Below, piece after piece: positions 8,012 through 17,015 of a stretch of DNA of 64,000 bases. Both the position numbers and the translations under genes were made by a program. Within the stretch, counting starts at the first letter, position 1. Each line of letters opens with the position of its first letter. Under the pieces are notes generated by a model that was given only the letters and a program-made list of their open reading frames with translations, made no database searches and was not told the origin of the DNA. Source of the stretch: Blautia sp. (GTDB lineage Bacteria > Bacillota > Clostridia > Lachnospirales > Lachnospiraceae); assembly GCA_017463155.1 (NCBI GenBank), contig JAFTPT010000008.1, positions 62,001-126,000 of the forward strand, written 5' to 3'.

Positions 8012-9574
8012 GTGACAGGCACAACAATCATTGTTGCCATTGTCGCTGTAGCAGTCGCGCTGCTTATTGCGATTCCTCTTACCAGTAAAGCCGCAGTGGA
8101 AAAGAAGGTCAAGGCCGATGCCGAGATCGTCGGGACAGCGGAAGACAAAGCGAGAAGTATCATAGATGAAGCTCTTAAAACAGCGGAAGCTAAAAAACGG
8201 GAAGCTTTACTGGAAGTCAAAGAAGAATCCCTCCGTACGAAGAACGAACTTGAAAAGGAAACCAAGGAACGTCGGAACGAGCTGCAGAAGTATGAAAAAC
8301 GGGTTCTTGCCAAGGAGGAGTCCGTGGACAAGAAAGCCGATGCAGTGGAGAAGCGCGAGGCTGAATGTACAGCCAGACTGGCAGAATTGCAAAAGAAAGA
8401 GAAACGTGTGGAAGAGCTTGAACTGAAAGGAGTACAGGAACTGGAACGTGTTTCCGGTCTCACCTCCGAACAGGCAAAGCAAGAGTTGCTGAAGTCCGTG
8501 GAAGACGATGTCAAGGTCGATGTGGCCAAGCTTTACAAGGAGCTTGAAAGCAAGGCCAAGGAAGACGCGGGCAAAAAGGCAAAAGAATACGTTGTGAACG
8601 CGATCCAGAAATGCGCGGTGGACCATGTGTCCGAGGCGACCATTTCTGTCGTGCAGCTGCCAAGTGATGAAATGAAAGGCCGCATCATCGGCCGTGAGGG
8701 ACGTAATATCCGTACTCTCGAGACGATGACCGGCGTGGATCTTATCATTGACGATACACCGGAAGCGGTGGTGCTTTCCGCATTTGATCCGGTCCGTCGT
8801 GAGATAGCCAGAGTCGCACTCGAAAAGCTCATCGTAGATGGGCGTATCCATCCCGCCAGGATCGAAGAAATGGTTGAAAAGGCCCAGAAAGAGGTCGAAA
8901 ACCAGATCCGCGAGGAGGGCGAAGCGGCTGCCATGGATGTCGGCGTTCATGGAATTCATCCCGAGCTTCTGAAGCTCCTCGGGCGCATGAAATTCCGTTC
9001 AAGCTATGGACAGAATGCCCTCAAGCATTCCATCGAGGTCGCGCAGCTTTCCGGTCTGCTGGCCGGTGAAGTCGGCGTGGATGTCCGTATGGCGAAGCGG
9101 GCAGGACTTCTTCACGATATCGGCAAATCGATCGATCATGAGGTCGAAGGATCTCATATCCAGATCGGTGTTGATATCTGTAAGAAATACAAGGAGAATG
9201 CGATCGTTATCAATGCAGTGGCCGCGCATCATGGTGATGTAGAGCCCGAATCCCTGATCGCATGCATCGTGCAGGCAGCCGATGCGATCTCTGCGGCAAG
9301 ACCCGGCGCCAGAAGAGAAACTCTTGAGATCTATACCAATCGTCTGAAACAGCTGGAAGACATCACCAACAGCTTTAAGGGCGTGGATAAATCCTTTGCC
9401 ATTCAGGCAGGTCGTGAGATCCGTGTAATGGTCGTTCCTGAGCACGTAAGCGATGCGGATATGGTCATCATGGCAAGAGATATTGCCAAGCAGATCGAAG
9501 CGGAGCTTAAGTATCCTGGACAGATCAAGGTCAATGTAATAAGAGAAAGCAGAGCAGTCGATTACGCAAAATAA
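8012..9574 (+). CDS. rny: Ribonuclease Y
   Basis: Membrane-anchored endoribonuclease that starts mRNA decay in Firmicutes. The 520 residues show an N-terminal transmembrane helix (about 3-24) and a long charged coiled coil (about 30-190). A KH RNA-binding domain contains [15 protein letters not shown]. The HD phosphohydrolase domain has [12 protein letters not shown] and AVAAHHGD. Length is standard. It starts with GTG at 8012, fixed by AAGGAGG at 7998-8004; no better ATG is available. The gene is monocistronic, with its own promoter and terminator. Confidence 0.97.
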   Translation: MTGTTIIVAIVAVAVALLIAIPLTSKAAVEKKVKADAEIVGTAEDKARSIIDEALKTAEAKKREALLEVKEESLRTKNELEKETKERRNELQKYEKRVLAKEESVDKKADAVEKREAECTARLAELQKKEKRVEELELKGVQELERVSGLTSEQAKQELLKSVEDDVKVDVAKLYKELESKAKEDAGKKAKEYVVNAIQKCAVDHVSEATISVVQLPSDEMKGRIIGREGRNIRTLETMTGVDLIIDDTPEAVVLSAFDPVRREIARVALEKLIVDGRIHPARIEEMVEKAQKEVENQIREEGEAAAMDVGVHGIHPELLKLLGRMKFRSSYGQNALKHSIEVAQLSGLLAGEVGVDVRMAKRAGLLHDIGKSIDHEVEGSHIQIGVDICKKYKENAIVINAVAAHHGDVEPESLIACIVQAADAISAARPGARRETLEIYTNRLKQLEDITNSFKGVDKSFAIQAGREIRVMVVPEHVSDADMVIMARDIAKQIEAELKYPGQIKVNVIRESRAVDYAK

Positions 9575-9583
9575 GCGAAAACA

Positions 9584-9611
9584 GAGCCGGACGGGCATCC
9601 GTCCGGCTTTT
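9584..9611 (+). terminator. rny terminator
   Basis: AGCCGGACGG-GCAT-CCGTCCGGCT, a perfect 10-bp stem followed by TTTT, 9 bases after the rny stop. Confidence 0.92.
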
Positions 9612-9766
9612 TCGCTGCCAAAAAACATTAAATTACATAAATATTAAAAATGTTAATTATAAAATTTTTTCACAAGATATGGTTGCAGTTGAAATAATCG
9701 CATCCCATATTTTGTGATTTTGCCTGAAATACGCGATTTTCCGCCATTTTCCGCCAAAAAAACCAT

Positions 9767-9795
9767 TTGATTTTATGTTAAACACCGTGTATAAT
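9767..9795 (+). promoter_or_regulatory. xerD promoter
   Basis: TTGATT (9767-9772) and TATAAT (9790-9795), 17-base spacer. The rest of the 9612-9886 gap is AT-rich and shows no other feature; the leader of about 85 bases contains a GCGCATGCGC palindrome. Confidence 0.7.
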
Positions 9796-9886
9796 ACAGT
9801 TAACAATTATGAAAGATTTAAAAACTTTTGTAATATTTACATAATAAATCAAATGCGCATGCGCGTGCACGAGAAGGGGAAGAGAA

Positions 9887-10771
9887 ATGGAAAGAGAGAT
9901 CAGAGAGTTTATCGCGTATCTGCACAACACGAAAAGGACCTCGTACAACACGGAGGTCTCCTACCAGAGGGATCTGAAGAAGCTGGCCGTCTATATGAAG
10001 GAGAGGGGTCTCAAGGATCTTACGGAAGTGACCCGGGGTGATCTGGAAGCCTATATCCTCTACATGGAAAAGGAAAGCTTTGCTTCCTCCAGCATTTCCA
10101 GAAGCGTTGCGTCCATCCGTGCCCTGTATCACTTTCTGTTTAAGGAAGGGATCGTCACGGAGGATCCGTCCGAAGAGCTGAAGCCCCCGAAGGTGGAAAA
10201 GAGAGTGCCCGAGGTACTTACCATCCAGGAGGTCGTGGATCTTCTGGCGCAGCCGGATACGAAGACGTCCAAGGGGATCCGTGATTCTGCGATGCTGGAA
10301 CTGCTGTATGCGACCGGCATGCGTGTAAGCGAACTGATCCATCTGCATATGTCCGATGTCAACCTTCGTCTGTCCTATGTGACGTGCAGCGAGGGCGACA
10401 AGGCCAGGGTGATCCCGATCGGAAATGTCAGCCGGGAGGCACTGCTCCGTTACATCCAGCAGGCAAGGCCTGTGTTCGTAAAGGATGAGAAGGAAGAGAC
10501 CCTGTTTACGAACTGCTCGGGCAAGCCCATGAGCCGCCAGGGCTTCTGGAAGGTCCTGAAGGGCTATGCGGACGCCGCGGGTATCAAGCGGGATATCACG
10601 CCCCATACGCTCCGCCATTCCTTCGCTGTACATATGCTGCAGAACGGAGCGGATGTGAGAAGCGTACAGGAGATGCTGGGACATTCCGATATCTCCACCA
10701 CGCAGATCTATCTGAACATGAACGACCTGAAGATGCGCGAAGTCTATATGAAAGCACATCCGAGGAGCTGA
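9887..10771 (+). CDS. xerD: XerD-type tyrosine recombinase
   Basis: Site-specific recombinase of the XerC/XerD group, which resolves chromosome dimers at dif. The 294 residues show an N-terminal SAM-like core-binding domain (1-100) and the catalytic domain. The first Arg is in LLYATGMRVSELIHLH, HxxR is in HTLRHSFAVHMLQNG, and the nucleophile Tyr is in STTQIYLNMND. Length matches Xer proteins. A chromosomal housekeeping role is favoured over a mobile integrase because no att sites or phage genes surround it. Confidence 0.9.
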   Translation: MEREIREFIAYLHNTKRTSYNTEVSYQRDLKKLAVYMKERGLKDLTEVTRGDLEAYILYMEKESFASSSISRSVASIRALYHFLFKEGIVTEDPSEELKPPKVEKRVPEVLTIQEVVDLLAQPDTKTSKGIRDSAMLELLYATGMRVSELIHLHMSDVNLRLSYVTCSEGDKARVIPIGNVSREALLRYIQQARPVFVKDEKEETLFTNCSGKPMSRQGFWKVLKGYADAAGIKRDITPHTLRHSFAVHMLQNGADVRSVQEMLGHSDISTTQIYLNMNDLKMREVYMKAHPRS

Positions 10772-10789
10772 GATAGAAAAAACAGGAAA

Positions 10790-10910
10790 GACAGGGGACG
10801 GTTCTACGAACGAGGGGACGGTTCTCCGAACGAGGGGACGGTTCTCCGTTCCACATTTGTGTGGAACGGAGAACCGTCCCCTCGTTCGGAGAACCGTCCC
10901 CTGTCTTTTT
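10790..10910. repeat. GGGGACGGTTCT inverted-repeat cluster
   Basis: Three direct copies of GGGGACGGTTCT (10794, 10814, 10834; 20-base period) face two inverted copies (10870, 10890) across a short centre, TTCCACATTTGTGTGGAA. The arms pair for over 40 bp. It fills the gap between convergent xerD and the DAHP synthase and probably ends transcription from both sides. Related copies are at 22881 and 40191. Confidence 0.9.
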
Positions 10911-10927
10911 CCCGTCCCTTCGTTCCG

Positions 10928-11959
10928 TCAGCACATCTCCGCGATCTTGTACAGCAGATCCTCGGACTGTTCCCAGCCAAGGCAGGCGTCGGTGATGGAT
11001 TTTCCGTACACATGCTCCGCGCCGATCTTCTGGGCGCCGGGGACCAGATAGCTCTCGATCATCAGTCCCTTGACCAGAAGATGAAGGTCCGGATCAAGCC
11101 GCCGGCTGTGCAGCACCTCCTGCGCGATCCGGATCTGCTGCTCGTACTGCTTGTTGGAATTGGAATGATTGGTGTCGATGATCACGGCAGGATTTTTGAG
11201 GTCCTTCTGCCGGTATTTCTCGAGCAGCAGCCGCAGATCCTCATAATGATAATTGGGGATCGTTTCTCCGTGCTTGTTGACCGCGCCCCGGAGGATCGAA
11301 TGTGCCAACGGATTGCCGGAGGTCTCCACCTCCCAGCTGCGGTAGATGAACCTGTGCGCACCCTGGGCGGCCACGATGGAATTGAGCATTACGGACAAGT
11401 CGCCGCTGGTAGGGTTCTTCATGCCGGCCGCGACGTCCATGCCGCTGACGGTCAGGCGGTGCTGCTGGTCCTCCACGGAACGCGCCCCGACGGCCACGTA
11501 GGAGAGGAGATCCGAAAGATACCGGTAGTTCTCGGGATAGAGCATCTCATCGGCACAGGTAAACCCGCTTTCGCGGATGGCGCGTATATGCATTTTGCGG
11601 ATGGCGATCAGGCCGGCCAGGAGATTGGGCTTTTTTTCGGGATCCGGCTGGTGGACCATCCCTTTATATCCTTCGCCCGTGGTCCGGGGCTTGTTGGTGT
11701 AGACCCTGGGGATGATAAATACCTTGTCCCTGATCTTCTCCTGGACACGGGCAAGCCTCGTGAGATAATCACAGACAGCGTCCTCGTTGTCGGCGGAGCA
11801 GGGACCTATGATGACCAGAAACCGCTGGTCCGCCCCCGTAATGATCTCGCGGATCTCCCGATCCCTCTTTTCTTTTAACGTTTTGATATCTGCATCAATG
11901 GGATATTGACTGCGGATCTCTTCCGGCGTAGGCAGCTTCTTGATGAATTCAAAACCCAT
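10928..11959 (-). CDS. aroF: DAHP synthase, class I (shikimate pathway entry)
   Basis: Condenses phosphoenolpyruvate and erythrose 4-phosphate to 3-deoxy-D-arabino-heptulosonate 7-phosphate. The 343 residues belong to the AroF/G/H type: IIGPCSADNEDAV, RVYTNKPRTTGEGYKGM, SGDLSVMLNSIVAAQGAHRF, and DTNHSNSNKQYEQQ. The start at 11959 is set by GGGAGGAAACAGCAAATG on the minus strand. Longer readings upstream lack a ribosome site. It is divergent from iscR with overlapping promoters. Which aromatic amino acid inhibits it cannot be read from sequence, so the symbol is provisional. Confidence 0.93.
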   Translation of the reverse strand: MGFEFIKKLPTPEEIRSQYPIDADIKTLKEKRDREIREIITGADQRFLVIIGPCSADNEDAVCDYLTRLARVQEKIRDKVFIIPRVYTNKPRTTGEGYKGMVHQPDPEKKPNLLAGLIAIRKMHIRAIRESGFTCADEMLYPENYRYLSDLLSYVAVGARSVEDQQHRLTVSGMDVAAGMKNPTSGDLSVMLNSIVAAQGAHRFIYRSWEVETSGNPLAHSILRGAVNKHGETIPNYHYEDLRLLLEKYRQKDLKNPAVIIDTNHSNSNKQYEQQIRIAQEVLHSRRLDPDLHLLVKGLMIESYLVPGAQKIGAEHVYGKSITDACLGWEQSEDLLYKIAEMC

Positions 11960-12066
11960 TTGCTGTTTCCTCCCATATTTCTGTTTAACCATCATCATAA
12001 ACGAATTCCCTGAAAAAGTCGATAGCCTTTTTTGTGGAAAGTCAGCACGAAAAAACAGACAAAAAA

Positions 12067-12096
12067 AGTATAATTTATGAAATCCTGTATTGACAA
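12067..12096 (-). promoter_or_regulatory. aroF promoter (minus strand)
   Basis: Read on the minus strand: TTGTCA (12096-12091), 18 bases, TATACT (12072-12067). Its -35 shares bases with the -35 of the divergent iscR promoter. Confidence 0.6.
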
Positions 12097-12118
12097 GGGG
12101 ATAGGACTGTGATAATGT
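12090..12118 (+). promoter_or_regulatory. iscR promoter
   Basis: TTGACA (12090-12095), 17-base spacer, TAATGT (12113-12118); transcription would start near 12125. Confidence 0.7.
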
Positions 12119-12126
12119 ATCAATGA

Positions 12127-12150
12127 AATCCAAGGAAATTACTAGGGATT
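12127..12150 (+). promoter_or_regulatory. Possible IscR/Rrf2 operator
   Basis: AATCC (12127-12131) and GGATT (12146-12150) frame an AT-rich centre at the iscR start point. Rrf2-family proteins bind palindromes of about this size; autoregulation is inferred. Confidence 0.4.
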
Positions 12151-12166
12151 GGATGAGAGGTGGCAG

Positions 12167-12628
12167 ATGAAGCTTTCGACAAGAGCGATATATGGTCTGC
12201 GGGCCCTGATCGATCTGGGCCTGTACAGCGAAGAGGAGGCGGTATCCCTTCAGAGCATCGCAACCCGGCAGAACCTGTCCGTGGGATACCTGGAACAGCT
12301 CATGGCCATGCTGAAAAAGGCAGGGCTGGTGAGCAGTATACGGGGAGCCTCGGGAGGATACAGGCTTGCGCGCCCGGCAGAGCAGATATCGGTAGGAGAT
12401 ATACTACGGGTCCTGGAAGGCGGCCTTGAGGCGGTCCGGTGTCCGGGAAATACGGGAGAATCCTGCACCAGCAGTCCGGAGGATGCCTGTCACGGGGCAG
12501 ATGTCTGCGTGGCCAAGCTGGTCTGGCAGAGGATCAACAACAGCATCACGAACGCCGTCGATACCCTGATGCTTTCGGAACTGATCGAAGCAGGTAGGGA
12601 AAAAATGACCGACGCCGATCATGAGTAA
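12167..12628 (+). CDS. iscR: Rrf2/IscR-family iron-sulfur regulator
   Basis: Transcription factor sensing Fe-S cluster status. The 153 residues have the Rrf2 winged helix MKLSTRAIYGLRALIDL, with recognition region SVGYLEQLMAMLKKAGLVSSIRGASGGY. A Cys-rich loop in the second half (RCPGNTGESC..DACHGADVC) supplies four Cys for cluster ligation, one more than classical IscR. The start at 12167 follows GAGAGGTGG; the ATG at 12149 has no site. It leads the iscR-iscS-iscU operon and probably represses it. Confidence 0.9.
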   Translation: MKLSTRAIYGLRALIDLGLYSEEEAVSLQSIATRQNLSVGYLEQLMAMLKKAGLVSSIRGASGGYRLARPAEQISVGDILRVLEGGLEAVRCPGNTGESCTSSPEDACHGADVCVAKLVWQRINNSITNAVDTLMLSELIEAGREKMTDADHE

Positions 12629-12650
12629 ATATGTTTGGGAGGACATGAGC

Positions 12651-13835
12651 ATGGATAAACTGATCTATCTTGACAATGCGGCAACCACAAAGACAGCGCC
12701 GGAGGTCGTGCAGGCGATGCTGCCGTATTTTACGGAATACTATGGAAACGCGTCAACGATCTACGACTTTGCGGGGAAGAGCAAGGAAGCCATCATGCAG
12801 GCCAGGACACAGATCGCGGATGTGATCGGTGCAAAAAAAGAAGAGATCTATTTTACGGCCGGCGGTTCCGAGTCCGACAACTGGGCGCTGAAGGCAGCCT
12901 TTGAAGCATATAAATCGAAAGGAAACCACATCATCACCAGCAAGATCGAGCATCACGCGATCCTGCACACCTGCGAGTACCTGGAAAAGGAGCGCGGCGC
13001 GCGGGTGACCTATCTTGACGTGGACGAGAATGGCTTTATCAGCCTCGAGGATCTCGAAAAGGCCATCACGCCGGAGACGATCCTGATCTCCATCATGTTC
13101 GCGAACAACGAGATCGGAACCATCGAGCCGGTGCGTGAGATCGGGCGGATTGCAAAGGAGCACGGAGTCCTCTTCCATACGGACGCCGTACAGGCTTTCG
13201 GACAGGTCCCGATCAATGTGGATGAGATGAACATCGACATGCTCAGCTCAAGCGGCCACAAGATCAACGGCCCGAAGGGCATCGGCTTTTTGTATATCCG
13301 GAAGGGTGTCAAGATCCGTTCCTTCGTACACGGAGGCGCACAGGAGAGAAAGCGTCGTGCCGGAACTGAGAATATTCCGGGCATCGTCGGGTATGGCGTG
13401 GCGGCGCAGAGAGCGCAGGAAACGATGGAAAAGCGAAGCGCCGAGGAGATCCGGCTCCGTGATCACCTGATCGGACGGATCCTGAAGGAGATTCCTTATT
13501 CCCGCCTGAACGGGGACGCGGTTAAGCGTCTTCCCAACAACGTCAACGTAAGCCTTCAGTTCATCGAAGGGGAATCCATGCTGCTGATGCTGGACCGTTA
13601 CGGGATCTGCGCATCGAGCGGATCCGCCTGCACATCCGGGTCCCTGGATCCGTCCCATGTACTGATGGCGATCGGCCTTCCTCACGAGATCGCGCACGGG
13701 TCTCTCCGGATGACGCTCAGCGAGGAGACGACCCTCGAGGAGATCGATTTTGTGGTGGACAGGCTGAAGGAAATCGTGGACAGGCTTCGTTCCATGTCGC
13801 CGCTCTATGAAGACTTTATGAAAAAACAGAAATGA
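12651..13835 (+). CDS. iscS: Cysteine desulfurase (IscS/NifS)
   Basis: PLP enzyme that removes sulfur from cysteine for Fe-S cluster assembly. The 394 residues show IYLDNAATTKTAPEV at the start, HHAILHTCEYLEK with the cofactor-stacking His, and the PLP lysine in SSSGHKINGPKGIGF. The persulfide Cys loop is ASSGSACTSGSLDPSHVL. Class I desulfurase length. The ATG at 12651 is chosen because GGGAGGA (12637-12643) is 7 bases upstream; ATG 12645 is too close. It lies between iscR and iscU. Confidence 0.95.
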   Translation: MDKLIYLDNAATTKTAPEVVQAMLPYFTEYYGNASTIYDFAGKSKEAIMQARTQIADVIGAKKEEIYFTAGGSESDNWALKAAFEAYKSKGNHIITSKIEHHAILHTCEYLEKERGARVTYLDVDENGFISLEDLEKAITPETILISIMFANNEIGTIEPVREIGRIAKEHGVLFHTDAVQAFGQVPINVDEMNIDMLSSSGHKINGPKGIGFLYIRKGVKIRSFVHGGAQERKRRAGTENIPGIVGYGVAAQRAQETMEKRSAEEIRLRDHLIGRILKEIPYSRLNGDAVKRLPNNVNVSLQFIEGESMLLMLDRYGICASSGSACTSGSLDPSHVLMAIGLPHEIAHGSLRMTLSEETTLEEIDFVVDRLKEIVDRLRSMSPLYEDFMKKQK

Positions 13836-13868
13836 TCCATATAAGAAAGGAAACGGGAGGTATTATTC

Positions 13869-14309
13869 ATGTACAGTGAAAAAGTAATAGATCATTTTAC
13901 AAATCCCCGCAACGTAGGCGAGATCGAGGATGCCAGCGGTGTCGGTACCGTCGGTAATGCAAAGTGCGGAGATATCATGCGGATGTTTCTGGACATCGAT
14001 GACGAGACACATATCATCAAGGACTGTAAATTCAAGACCTTCGGATGCGGGGCGGCTGTAGCGACCAGCAGTATGGCGACCGAGCTTGTCAAGGGCAAGA
14101 CGATCGAGGAAGCGCTGCAGGTGACCAACAAGGCCGTCATGGAAGCGCTCGACGGACTTCCTCCTGTCAAGATCCACTGCTCGCTTCTGGCAGAGGAAGC
14201 GATCCATGCGGCACTCTGGGACTATGCCGAGAAGCATGACATCAAGATCGAAGGCCTGAAGAAGCCGAAGAACGATATTTCCGAAGGCGAGGAAGAAGAG
14301 GACTACTGA
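13869..14309 (+). CDS. iscU: Fe-S scaffold protein IscU/NifU
   Basis: Scaffold on which IscS builds Fe-S clusters. The 146 residues begin MYSEKVIDHFTNPRNVGE and carry the three cluster Cys: GNAKCGDIMRMF, TFGCGAAVATSSM, and PVKIHCSLLAEEAI. The second motif is the CG(A/G)A type of IscU, not SufU. Acidic tail. It is 33 bases after iscS with AACGGGAGG upstream. The operon ends here or continues into the ATPase 16 bases on. Confidence 0.95.
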   Translation: MYSEKVIDHFTNPRNVGEIEDASGVGTVGNAKCGDIMRMFLDIDDETHIIKDCKFKTFGCGAAVATSSMATELVKGKTIEEALQVTNKAVMEALDGLPPVKIHCSLLAEEAIHAALWDYAEKHDIKIEGLKKPKNDISEGEEEEDY

Positions 14310-14325
14310 TCCGGCGGAGGTGTGT

Positions 14326-16908
14326 ATGACCGGGCTTAGCAACCAGGAAGTCCAGGAACGGATAAGAGACGGAAAAGTAAATATCAGTGACCACCCAAAC
14401 ACCCGCACCTACAAGCAGATCATCCGGGAAAACACATTGACCTTTTTCAATTTCCTGAATGTAGCGCTTCTGGTGCTGGTGCTTTTGGTGCACTCATATA
14501 AGAATGCCCTGTTCGTCATGATCATCGTGTGGAATTCGCTGATCGGGATCATCCAGGAGGTACGCGCCAAAAAGATCATCGACGACCTGGCCATCATGAC
14601 CCAGCAGAAGGCTGTCGTTCTGCGGGAGGGAAAACGCTGGACGGTGGCGACCGAGAGGCTGGTTCTTGATGATCTGGTATTTCTGAAATCAGGAGACCAG
14701 GTTCCGGCGGACTGCCGGGTCATCGAAGGCAGCCTGGAGGTCAACGAATCTCTGCTGACCGGCGAGTCCGACAGCCTGGCCAAGCTTCCGGACGATGAAC
14801 TGTATTCCGGAAGCTTTGTCACCTCCGGACAGGGCTGGTGTCAGGTGATCCATGTGGGCAGTGACAATTACGCCTCGAAGATCACCAGTGAGGCCAAGGA
14901 ATTCAAGAAGCATAACTCCGAACTCAGGAATTCTCTGAATGCGATCCTGAAGGTGATCAGTATCATCATTGTACCGATCGGAGCACTCCTTTTTTACAAG
15001 CAGTATGTTGTGGCGGGGGTGAACTTCCGTGATTCCGTGGTCAGCATGGTCTCGGCGGTTCTGGGCATGATCCCGGAAGGACTGGTACTTCTGACGAGTG
15101 TGGCACTGACCATAGGCGCAGTAACGCTGGCCCTTCGAAAGACGCTTGTTCAGGAACTGTACTGCATAGAGACCCTGGCAAGGGTCGACACGGTCTGTCT
15201 TGACAAGACCGGTACGATCACGGAAGGGACGATGAAGGTTGAAGAGGTGATCCCCTACCCGTATCTCACAGAGGGAGACCCGGGCACCGATCTGATGGCG
15301 GGGGAGGACCTGAATACGACGGCCGGCCCCGAGAGCGATGAAGGGGTTGACGCGGAGGACCTGATCGAGATCGGCGCGCTGCCGCTCGGGATCACGGATC
15401 AGACGATGCCGGAAGCCGAATCGGAAGCAGCAGGCACGGCGCCTCTCCTGATCGAAGAGCAGGGGGAGCCTGACGATACTCTTCCGGCTGCTGTGATCGA
15501 GAGGATCCTCTGCAATATTATGGGAGCGTCCGGGGATGACAATGCCACGGCGGAAGCGCTGCGAAAGAGGTTCCGCGAACGGCACGATATGGTTCCGGAG
15601 CATGTGATCGGTTTTTCCTCTGAACGGAAATACAGCGGGGTAGTCTTTGAAAAAGAAGGGACTTACCTTCTTGGAGCCGCAGGCTTTCTGTTTCCGGAAG
15701 GATGGGAAGCGCTTCACGCAAGATGCGCGTCCTGCGCGGCGGAGGGCCTTCGCGTACTGGTACTTGCGCACAGCAGCATAAAAGCTGTCGAGAACGAGAG
15801 ACCGGACGGACTTGTGCCCATTGCCCTTGTTCTTCTGACGGATGTGATCCGTGAGGAGGCGCCGGAGACGATCGCCTATTTCTACGAGCAGGGCGTCGAC
15901 CTGAAGATCATCTCCGGAGATGATCCGGCCACTGTTTCCGCCATCTCCCAAAAGGCGGGCGTACAGGATGCGGACCTCTACGTGGACGCCACCACATTGA
16001 CAACAGACGAGGCGCTCTACGAAGCCGTGGCAAAATACAGAGTCTTCGGACGGGTGACACCCCGGCAGAAGCAGGAGATGGTCCGGGCGCTGAAGGCGCA
16101 GAAGCATACGGTGGCAATGACCGGCGACGGCGTCAATGACGTTCTGGCCCTCAAGGAAGCGGACTGCAGCATCGCCATGGCGGCAGGATCCGCGGCCGCC
16201 AAAAATATCGCGAACGTGGTGCTGCTGGATTCGAATTTCGCCTCCATGCCGCAGATCGTCAACCAGGGACGGCGGGTCGTCAACAACATACGGACGGCTG
16301 CCTCCATGTTCCTCATCAAGACGATCTTCTCGGTGCTGCTCTCCCTGATCACGATCTTCTGGGGAGACATGTATCCCTTTGAGCCGATCCAGATGTCCCT
16401 GATCAGCGCCTGCGCGGTGGGCATACCGACCTTCCTGCTGGCACAGGAGAACAACTATGACAAGGTCGACCACACCTTCCTCAGGCATGTGTTCATGAAT
16501 GCCTTCCCGGCGGCGGTTACGATTACCGGCTGTGTTTTTACCATCATGCTGGTATGTCAGAACGTGTTTGATTCGGCGGTCATGCTGAATACGGCCTGCT
16601 TCCTGGTGACCGGATGGAATTACATGGCCGCGCTGAAGACGGTCTACGCGCCGCTCAACCGGTACCGTAAGACCGTCATCTACAGTATGCAGGTGATCTT
16701 TTTCCTGGCGGCGGTCATCGCCCAGCAGCTGCTGTCCCTGAAGGCGCTGGAGTTCGGGATGATCATCCTGGTCTTTATCCTGATGACCTTCTCACCGCTG
16801 CTGATCGAGATCATCACGGAGGAGATCAAAAAGATCTACAGCCGTTCCCTGGATACGGAGGACGAACGCTGGTATCACAGACTGTTCAAAAGGCTGCTCA
16901 GGTCCTGA
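14326..16908 (+). CDS. P-type cation ATPase, CtpE-like
   Basis: Membrane cation pump of the P2-like group, 860 residues. The phosphorylation site DKTGTITEG is at D293, the P-domain hinge TGDGVNDVLALK near 600, the dephosphorylation loop ESLLTGESD, and the M4 motif MIPEGLVLL resembles mycobacterial CtpE, a calcium importer. Hydrophobic helices lie at about 40-80, 215-270 and 665-850. After DKTGT an acidic insert of about 70 residues (312-385) comes before the nucleotide-binding core. The ATG at 14326 has GGCGGAGG 5 bases upstream; the GTG at 14320 overlaps that site. Ion specificity is an inference. Confidence 0.88.
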   Translation: MTGLSNQEVQERIRDGKVNISDHPNTRTYKQIIRENTLTFFNFLNVALLVLVLLVHSYKNALFVMIIVWNSLIGIIQEVRAKKIIDDLAIMTQQKAVVLREGKRWTVATERLVLDDLVFLKSGDQVPADCRVIEGSLEVNESLLTGESDSLAKLPDDELYSGSFVTSGQGWCQVIHVGSDNYASKITSEAKEFKKHNSELRNSLNAILKVISIIIVPIGALLFYKQYVVAGVNFRDSVVSMVSAVLGMIPEGLVLLTSVALTIGAVTLALRKTLVQELYCIETLARVDTVCLDKTGTITEGTMKVEEVIPYPYLTEGDPGTDLMAGEDLNTTAGPESDEGVDAEDLIEIGALPLGITDQTMPEAESEAAGTAPLLIEEQGEPDDTLPAAVIERILCNIMGASGDDNATAEALRKRFRERHDMVPEHVIGFSSERKYSGVVFEKEGTYLLGAAGFLFPEGWEALHARCASCAAEGLRVLVLAHSSIKAVENERPDGLVPIALVLLTDVIREEAPETIAYFYEQGVDLKIISGDDPATVSAISQKAGVQDADLYVDATTLTTDEALYEAVAKYRVFGRVTPRQKQEMVRALKAQKHTVAMTGDGVNDVLALKEADCSIAMAAGSAAAKNIANVVLLDSNFASMPQIVNQGRRVVNNIRTAASMFLIKTIFSVLLSLITIFWGDMYPFEPIQMSLISACAVGIPTFLLAQENNYDKVDHTFLRHVFMNAFPAAVTITGCVFTIMLVCQNVFDSAVMLNTACFLVTGWNYMAALKTVYAPLNRYRKTVIYSMQVIFFLAAVIAQQLLSLKALEFGMIILVFILMTFSPLLIEIITEEIKKIYSRSLDTEDERWYHRLFKRLLRS

Positions 16909-16970
16909 CGGACCGGAGCAGCCTTTGTGCAGAAGAAGATGCTTGCTGACGCAAGCGCGCATCAGCGCGC

Positions 16971-16993
16971 AAAGAGCCGCAAAGCGGCTCTTT
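16971..16993. terminator. Bidirectional terminator, ATPase / amylosucrase
   Basis: AAAGAGCCGC-AAA-GCGGCTCTTT, perfect 10-bp stem between the two convergent genes. Confidence 0.85.
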
Positions 16994-17015
16994 GATTATA
17001 ACGAACAACAATGAT

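Noticed and set aside
9887-10771. Integrase of a prophage or genomic island
   Set aside because: No att repeats, tRNA or phage genes flank it; own promoter and XerD-like length favour a housekeeping role.
14689-16488. 600-codon open frame opposite the P-type ATPase
   Set aside because: Antisense to a gene with complete ATPase motifs; no ribosome site and no domain.
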